Shown piece after piece: positions 60,605 through 64,000 of a DNA stretch of 64,000 bases. Source of the DNA: Paenibacillus sp. sptzw28. GTDB lineage: Bacteria; Bacillota; Bacilli; Paenibacillales; Paenibacillaceae. Below the pieces are notes generated by a model that was not told where the DNA came from, did no database searches, and saw only the letters and a program-made list of their open reading frames with translations. The position numbers and the translations under genes were made by a program. Within the stretch, counting starts at the first letter, position 1. Each line of letters begins with the position of its first letter. The stretch covers positions 1,259,501 to 1,323,500 of the forward strand of contig NZ_CP080545.1 of the NCBI RefSeq assembly GCF_019550795.1. The letters are read 5' to 3'.

Positions 60605-61434
60605 ACAGCAGCCCTAACATAAATGAATCGTTGTTGTTACGAAAGTCCGGGCCACGCAGTCCAAATTCCTTAACATCGACATCAATCTTCATGTGGAGAA
60701 CATGGCAAAATACGAAAAACAATGGGTTTGGCTTTGCAATGGATGCCATCCTGACTCCCGTCATGATGCTGCTCATTTTTAATTTTTTGTTCGGCGGCGC
60801 CATTGCGGGTTCTACCGAGGCATACATTCAATTTCTGCTGCCGGGCATCCTCGTTCTGACGGTTGTTCCTATGACCGTCTACAGCGGGACAACCCTGTGC
60901 CAGGACATCTCGAAAGGGGTGTACAACCGTTTCCGAACAATGCCATTTTGGCAGTCGGCCCCCGTGCTCGGGCCATTAATGACAGATGGACTAAGATATT
61001 CAATAGCCTTGCTTGTAGCTTGTGGAACGGGGTTGTTACTTGGCTTCCGCCCGGAGGATGGGGTTAAGGGCACGATAATAGCCATCTTGTTTATCATTTT
61101 TTTCGCCTTTAGTGTGAGCTGGATTTTTTCCATGATTGGTGTTATAGCCAAACGACCTGAGACGGTATCGGGATCAAGCATGATGGTGGTGTATCCTCTC
61201 TTGTTTGCGAGCAATATTTTGGTAGACTCATCAACAATGCCAAAATGGATTGGGGTCATCGTGGATATCAATCCAATCAGCATTGCGGTTACTACAGTAC
61301 GAGGATTCATGAATGGCACAGCAAGCACAACGGACAGTGCAGCAGGGCTTGGCGTTTGCCTGCTGTTGATTGTCATCTTTGCGCCAACAACATTGTATTT
61401 GTATCTGAATAATCTGAATAAAAATAATCGTTAG
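60601..61434 (+). CDS. DrrB-type ABC-2 transporter permease
   Basis: 277 residues with six likely helices; the soluble start is followed by DAILTPVMMLLIFNFLFGGAI. PGILVLTVVPMTVYSGTTLCQDISKGVYNRFRTMPFWQSAPVLG is a typical ABC-2 permease segment of daunorubicin-type exporters. The ATG overlaps the ATPase gene's stop (ATGA), so translation would be coupled. With the ATPase it should export a lipophilic drug or antibiotic, if the ATPase is functional. Region after 61434 contains foreign-looking DNA. Confidence 0.88.
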   Translation: MNSSPNINESLLLRKSGPRSPNSLTSTSIFMWRTWQNTKNNGFGFAMDAILTPVMMLLIFNFLFGGAIAGSTEAYIQFLLPGILVLTVVPMTVYSGTTLCQDISKGVYNRFRTMPFWQSAPVLGPLMTDGLRYSIALLVACGTGLLLGFRPEDGVKGTIIAILFIIFFAFSVSWIFSMIGVIAKRPETVSGSSMMVVYPLLFASNILVDSSTMPKWIGVIVDINPISIAVTTVRGFMNGTASTTDSAAGLGVCLLLIVIFAPTTLYLYLNNLNKNNR

Positions 61435-61502
61435 CACCACTGACGAATAATTGCCATTCATTTTGACTGTTCGATAAGTACGGTGAAAACATAGAACCCT
61501 CC

Positions 61503-61640
61503 ACTGAAGCCGAGGGTGAAGCACGGCTAGTCGAACTGTGGTTGCGGGCCTTCGGACCCGTAACCGCGACCGACATCAAGTGGTGGCTCGGTCGACGCTC
61601 ACCGCGGTGCGCAGGGCGCTCGTCACGCTCGTCAGCCTTC
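61503..61640 (+). pseudogene. Remnant of an actinobacterial-type winged-helix (HTH_42/AlkZ-like) gene
   Basis: The stretch is clearly richer in G and C than its surroundings. Frame one reads EARLVELWLRAFGPVTATDI and KWWLGR; a shift near 61594 gives STLTAVRRALVTLVS in the next frame. Together these match the HTH_42 winged-helix pattern (RWLRAFGPxTxxDLxWWxG...ALxxL). No start, no ends and a frameshift are seen, so this is a decayed piece, probably from a GC-rich donor. Confidence 0.6.
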
Positions 61641-61650
61641 ATTTACGCAT

Positions 61651-62598
61651 CTAAAAGTTCCTGCTTATCCGATTAAGGGGCGTTTCTGCGACTATATCAT
61701 AGATAACCCTGGCGATCAGGTCCTGCTGGTAGTTTCCGAAGCTCTGTCCGTAAATGGTTAGTCCGCCTGCTCTGGATTCCGCCACCCCGATCTTGAATTT
61801 GATATCCGCATTCTCCTTCAGATTAATGTCGGCAATCGTAACATGCGAAATCAGGCAGCCGTCAATGAACGAGCCGTTTTCGTTAATTCGAAGCAGCTTG
61901 ATGAGTCCGTATTGGTTCAAGTGGGGCGGCCACCAATCCGGGTTATAAGTGCCGCGTTCCGTTCCAAAATCGCCGGGGGACGTCCATACGCCGAGATCGA
62001 TGCCGTTCACACTGAATACGATGTCTGACGGAAAGTCGTCATTGTACCCCGGCGCTTCGGAACTGAGCTCCATAATGAACTGCAGCTCGCTGAACCGCTG
62101 GTTTGGCTTAAGGTAATTCGGGATTCGATATTCCAAAAAGCCTTTGGTAAGCCAAACGATGCCTGCATTAATATGCTCGGGATCGGCGAAATAACGCGGG
62201 TTGTCGAACTCGCCCACAATGCTGTCTTTAGTTGCCAGCCCGCAGGTCGCTTCCGCATGATAATCGCAATAATGGCCGACCTTTAACTCGACCTCATACA
62301 CGTTGGACTGACCAGTGTTCTTATTCCGAAGATTCACGGTAAGGATGTCTTCATTCAAATAACATATTTTTTGGATGCCGTGTCGTCCGACTGCGGTTGT
62401 GATGTCAATTAATCCGCTTTCCTCCAGCTTCTTGATATGCATCGTGATCGCGCCATTCGTCAGACCGAGCTTCTCAGCAATTTCATTGAGATTCAAGCTG
62501 TCATACTCGGTCAGCAGTTCCAGGATTTCGATCCGGATTTCGGAACTTAACGCCTTGAAAATACTTAATCCCGATCGGAGCTCTTTTATGTGAATCAT
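61651..62598 (-). CDS. ArsR-type transcriptional regulator with a long C-terminal domain
   Basis: 315 residues. The N-terminal winged helix is LSIFKALSSEIRIEILELLTEYDSLNLNEIAEKLGLTNGAITMHIKKLEESGLI. The C-terminal 210 residues are beta-rich (VNGIDLGVWTSPGDFGTERGTYNPDWWPPHLNQYG), probably a sensor domain. The Cys pair in HYCDYHAEATCGLATKD may bind a metal. The gene is divergent from the sugar-binding lipoprotein gene at 63000 and so probably controls it. A palindrome TTATTATATAATAA lies at 62635-62648, near its start. Confidence 0.85.
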   Translation of the reverse strand: MIHIKELRSGLSIFKALSSEIRIEILELLTEYDSLNLNEIAEKLGLTNGAITMHIKKLEESGLIDITTAVGRHGIQKICYLNEDILTVNLRNKNTGQSNVYEVELKVGHYCDYHAEATCGLATKDSIVGEFDNPRYFADPEHINAGIVWLTKGFLEYRIPNYLKPNQRFSELQFIMELSSEAPGYNDDFPSDIVFSVNGIDLGVWTSPGDFGTERGTYNPDWWPPHLNQYGLIKLLRINENGSFIDGCLISHVTIADINLKENADIKFKIGVAESRAGGLTIYGQSFGNYQQDLIARVIYDIVAETPLNRISRNF

Positions 62599-62634
62599 GA
62601 GGTATGCATCCTCTCTGGTAATAATTGTTTTAGA

Positions 62635-62648
62635 TTATTATATAATAA
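62635..62648. promoter_or_regulatory. Perfect palindrome, candidate ArsR-type operator
   Basis: TTATTATATAATAA is a 14-base perfect palindrome 37 bases upstream of the regulator's start. ArsR-type sites are often AT-rich palindromes, so autoregulation is plausible. Confidence 0.4.
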
Positions 62649-62835
62649 ACAGTGAGTACTGAGAAGAGAAAGGTTAAAATATAAGATTTTAAGTGAAATT
62701 AGTGCAATGCAAGGCAAGAAATTTCGCTTATGCGTTATTGGACACCCTTGGTTTTCCAGCCGCAAGCTGAGAAAGCCTCTTTATATTTTAAACTAATATA
62801 AATAAAATAAATTAAGAAAGCGCATACATTTAATA

Positions 62836-62864
62836 TTGACAAAGAAAATAAGGGTAATTATGAT
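62836..62864 (+). promoter_or_regulatory. Strong sigma-A promoter for the sugar-binding lipoprotein gene
   Basis: A perfect TTGACA (62836-62841), 17-base spacer and TATGAT (62859-62864) make one of the best promoters in the window. It lies 135 bases before the GTG start and would leave a leader of about 130 bases. Confidence 0.8.
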
Positions 62865-62999
62865 AATGATATAAAACATTTTAAATAAATATAAACTAAA
62901 CACTTACAACAGGTTCCGACCACCAAGTTTACTATCTTCAGCGGCTTCAATCTCGAAAGAGATTAAGTATATAACCTGATGGAACAAGGGGGAAACGAA

Positions 63000-64000
63000 G
63001 TGAAAAAGCATCTGCTTGCGGTACTTTCTCTTCTGGTCGTACTTATGGTGTTTCTGTCGGCATGTTCAGGCAATCAGACTGAGCAGCCGGGCGAGAAGGG
63101 CCAGGGTAATGGCAAAGCTGTCAAGCTTCAGCTGTGGACTTTCAACGAGCTTCATCAAAAATTCTACGAAGAAATGGCCAAGCGCTGGAACTCATCCAAT
63201 CCGGACAGGCAAATCCAGCTCGCTGCCAATACTTTTCCCTACGACGATATGCACAATAAGCTTCTCATCGCGCTTCAATCCGGCACTGGCGCCCCGGACC
63301 TCGCGGATATCGAGCTCAATAAGTTTCCGAACTTCTTGAAAGGCGAGCCGCAGCTTCTCCCATTGAACGATATCGTTGAACCGGAGTTATCCAATCTGGT
63401 TAAATCGAGACTCGATATTTACGCCAAAGACGGCAGCTACTACGGCATTGATTTCCACGTCGGCGCAGCAGTCATCTACTACAACAAGGAGATCCTGGAT
63501 AAAGCAGGCGTCAACCCGGACGATATAAGGACATGGGCGGATTTTGAGGAGGCGGGCAAGCAGGTTCTCGCGAAAACCGGCGTCCCGATGACTACACTGG
63601 AAACCGCAGATATGTGGTCTCTCTGGCCTCAAGTATCCCAGGCACCGGGTAATGATGACTTCCAAACAGCCGACGGGCAGTTGAACCTGACAAGCCCAAT
63701 CGTTCTGGAACCTCTGAAATGGCAGCAAAATCTGCTTAATCAGAAGATCGCGATCCCGGTACCGGGAGGCAATCACCATACGGAGGAATATTACGGTCTA
63801 ATGAACAGCGGGGGTTCCGCTTCCGTCTGGATGCCGATGTGGTACATGGGCCGCTTCACTGATTATATGCCTGACCTGAAAGGCAAGATGGTGATCAAAC
63901 CGATGCCTGCCTGGAAAGCCGGCGATCCACGTTCTGCCGGGATGGGCGGTACGGGTACGGCTGTAACGAAGACGACGCAAAATGCTGAGTTGGCTAAAGC
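63000..64000 (+). CDS. Extracellular sugar-binding lipoprotein, 3'-truncated by window edge
   Basis: GTG 63000 follows AAGGGGGAAACGAA. The lipoprotein signal is KKHLLAVLSLLVVLMVFLSAC with lipobox FLSAC and a Gln/Glu/Gly linker. The body has KLQLWTFNELHQKFYEEMAKRWN, LLIALQSGTGAPDLADIELNKF, GSYYGIDFHVGAAVIYYNKEILDKAGV and WADFEEAGKQVL, typical of family-1 sugar-binding proteins (UgpB/CUT1 type). The frame is open to base 64000. It is probably the first gene of a further ABC operon, controlled by the divergent ArsR-type regulator. Substrate unknown. Confidence 0.92.
   Translation, partial: MKKHLLAVLSLLVVLMVFLSACSGNQTEQPGEKGQGNGKAVKLQLWTFNELHQKFYEEMAKRWNSSNPDRQIQLAANTFPYDDMHNKLLIALQSGTGAPDLADIELNKFPNFLKGEPQLLPLNDIVEPELSNLVKSRLDIYAKDGSYYGIDFHVGAAVIYYNKEILDKAGVNPDDIRTWADFEEAGKQVLAKTGVPMTTLETADMWSLWPQVSQAPGNDDFQTADGQLNLTSPIVLEPLKWQQNLLNQKIAIPVPGGNHHTEEYYGLMNSGGSASVWMPMWYMGRFTDYMPDLKGKMVIKPMPAWKAGDPRSAGMGGTGTAVTKTTQNAELAK

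Larger units (their letters stand above)
62599..62999. other. AT-rich divergent promoter region
   Basis: The region holds the regulator's palindrome (62635-62648) and the sigma-A promoter of the lipoprotein gene (62836-62864). No other gene is visible. Confidence 0.6.

Overview
The window looks like chromosomal DNA of a Paenibacillus-type member of the Bacillales. Support for this comes from strong purine-rich ribosome binding sites with frequent GTG/TTG starts, several sugar ABC systems of the LplB/YtcP type without an ATPase of their own, a YesM/YesN two-component pair, a T-box in front of thrS, and many glycoside hydrolases (GH2, GH5, GH30, GH42 and a GH50-like enzyme). No tRNA, rRNA, CRISPR array or intact insertion sequence was seen. 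The left edge cuts an aminoglycoside-phosphotransferase-like gene and the right edge cuts a sugar-binding lipoprotein gene.

Layout. 1-6 kb: a kinase-like gene, two convergent genes that look fused by a rearrangement, a secreted three-domain GH5 endoglucanase, and a membrane-anchored beta-lactamase-fold protein lacking its usual N-terminus. 6.2-14 kb: one eight-gene operon (Gfo/Idh/MocA oxidoreductase, two permeases, binding lipoprotein, cupin, TIM-barrel isomerase, Tm-1-like protein, phosphoenolpyruvate-hydrolase-family protein) behind a good sigma-A promoter overlapped by a CcpA-box-like site. It is probably uptake and breakdown of an unidentified carbohydrate. 14-19.4 kb: a DUF1772 membrane protein, a Cu/Zn superoxide dismutase fused to a copper-amine-oxidase-type stalk domain, a small nucleotide-metabolism-like protein, a ribA-ribD pair behind what reads as a cyclic-di-GMP-I riboswitch with terminator, and a Cys-rich pentapeptide-repeat protein. 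19.4-28.7 kb: a sugar-utilisation locus (GH50-like hydrolase, two permeases, YesMN pair, binding lipoprotein).

29.3-33.4 kb: one very large leaderless protein with a LamG-like head, Pro-rich linker, Gly-rich tract, two IPT/TIG-like modules and a putative papain-like cysteine hydrolase region; I could not assign it to a described system. 33.6-45.4 kb: DUF899, HAD and Nif3-like proteins, a four-part GH2 enzyme, a LacI-type regulator, a secreted multidomain GH30 enzyme and a DinB-like protein. 45.5-52.9 kb: a metallophosphoesterase, T-box plus thrS, two small conserved-looking minus-strand genes, a GH42 beta-galactosidase and a phosphotransferase. 53-57.4 kb: DUF6526, a polytopic membrane protein, DUF5946, a DUF2268-like protein lacking its metal motif, and an orphan ParB. 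57.4-61.6 kb: a patch with insertion-sequence and foreign-gene remnants around a WYL regulator, an NmrA-like oxidoreductase and a DrrAB-type ABC exporter whose ATPase is split by a one-base frameshift. 61.6-64 kb: an ArsR-type regulator divergent from a sugar-binding lipoprotein.

The common theme is carbohydrate scavenging under sugar-specific and probably catabolite control. The most unusual signals are the c-di-GMP riboswitch ahead of riboflavin-type genes, the 1369-residue multidomain protein, and the Tm-1/PEP-hydrolase operon.
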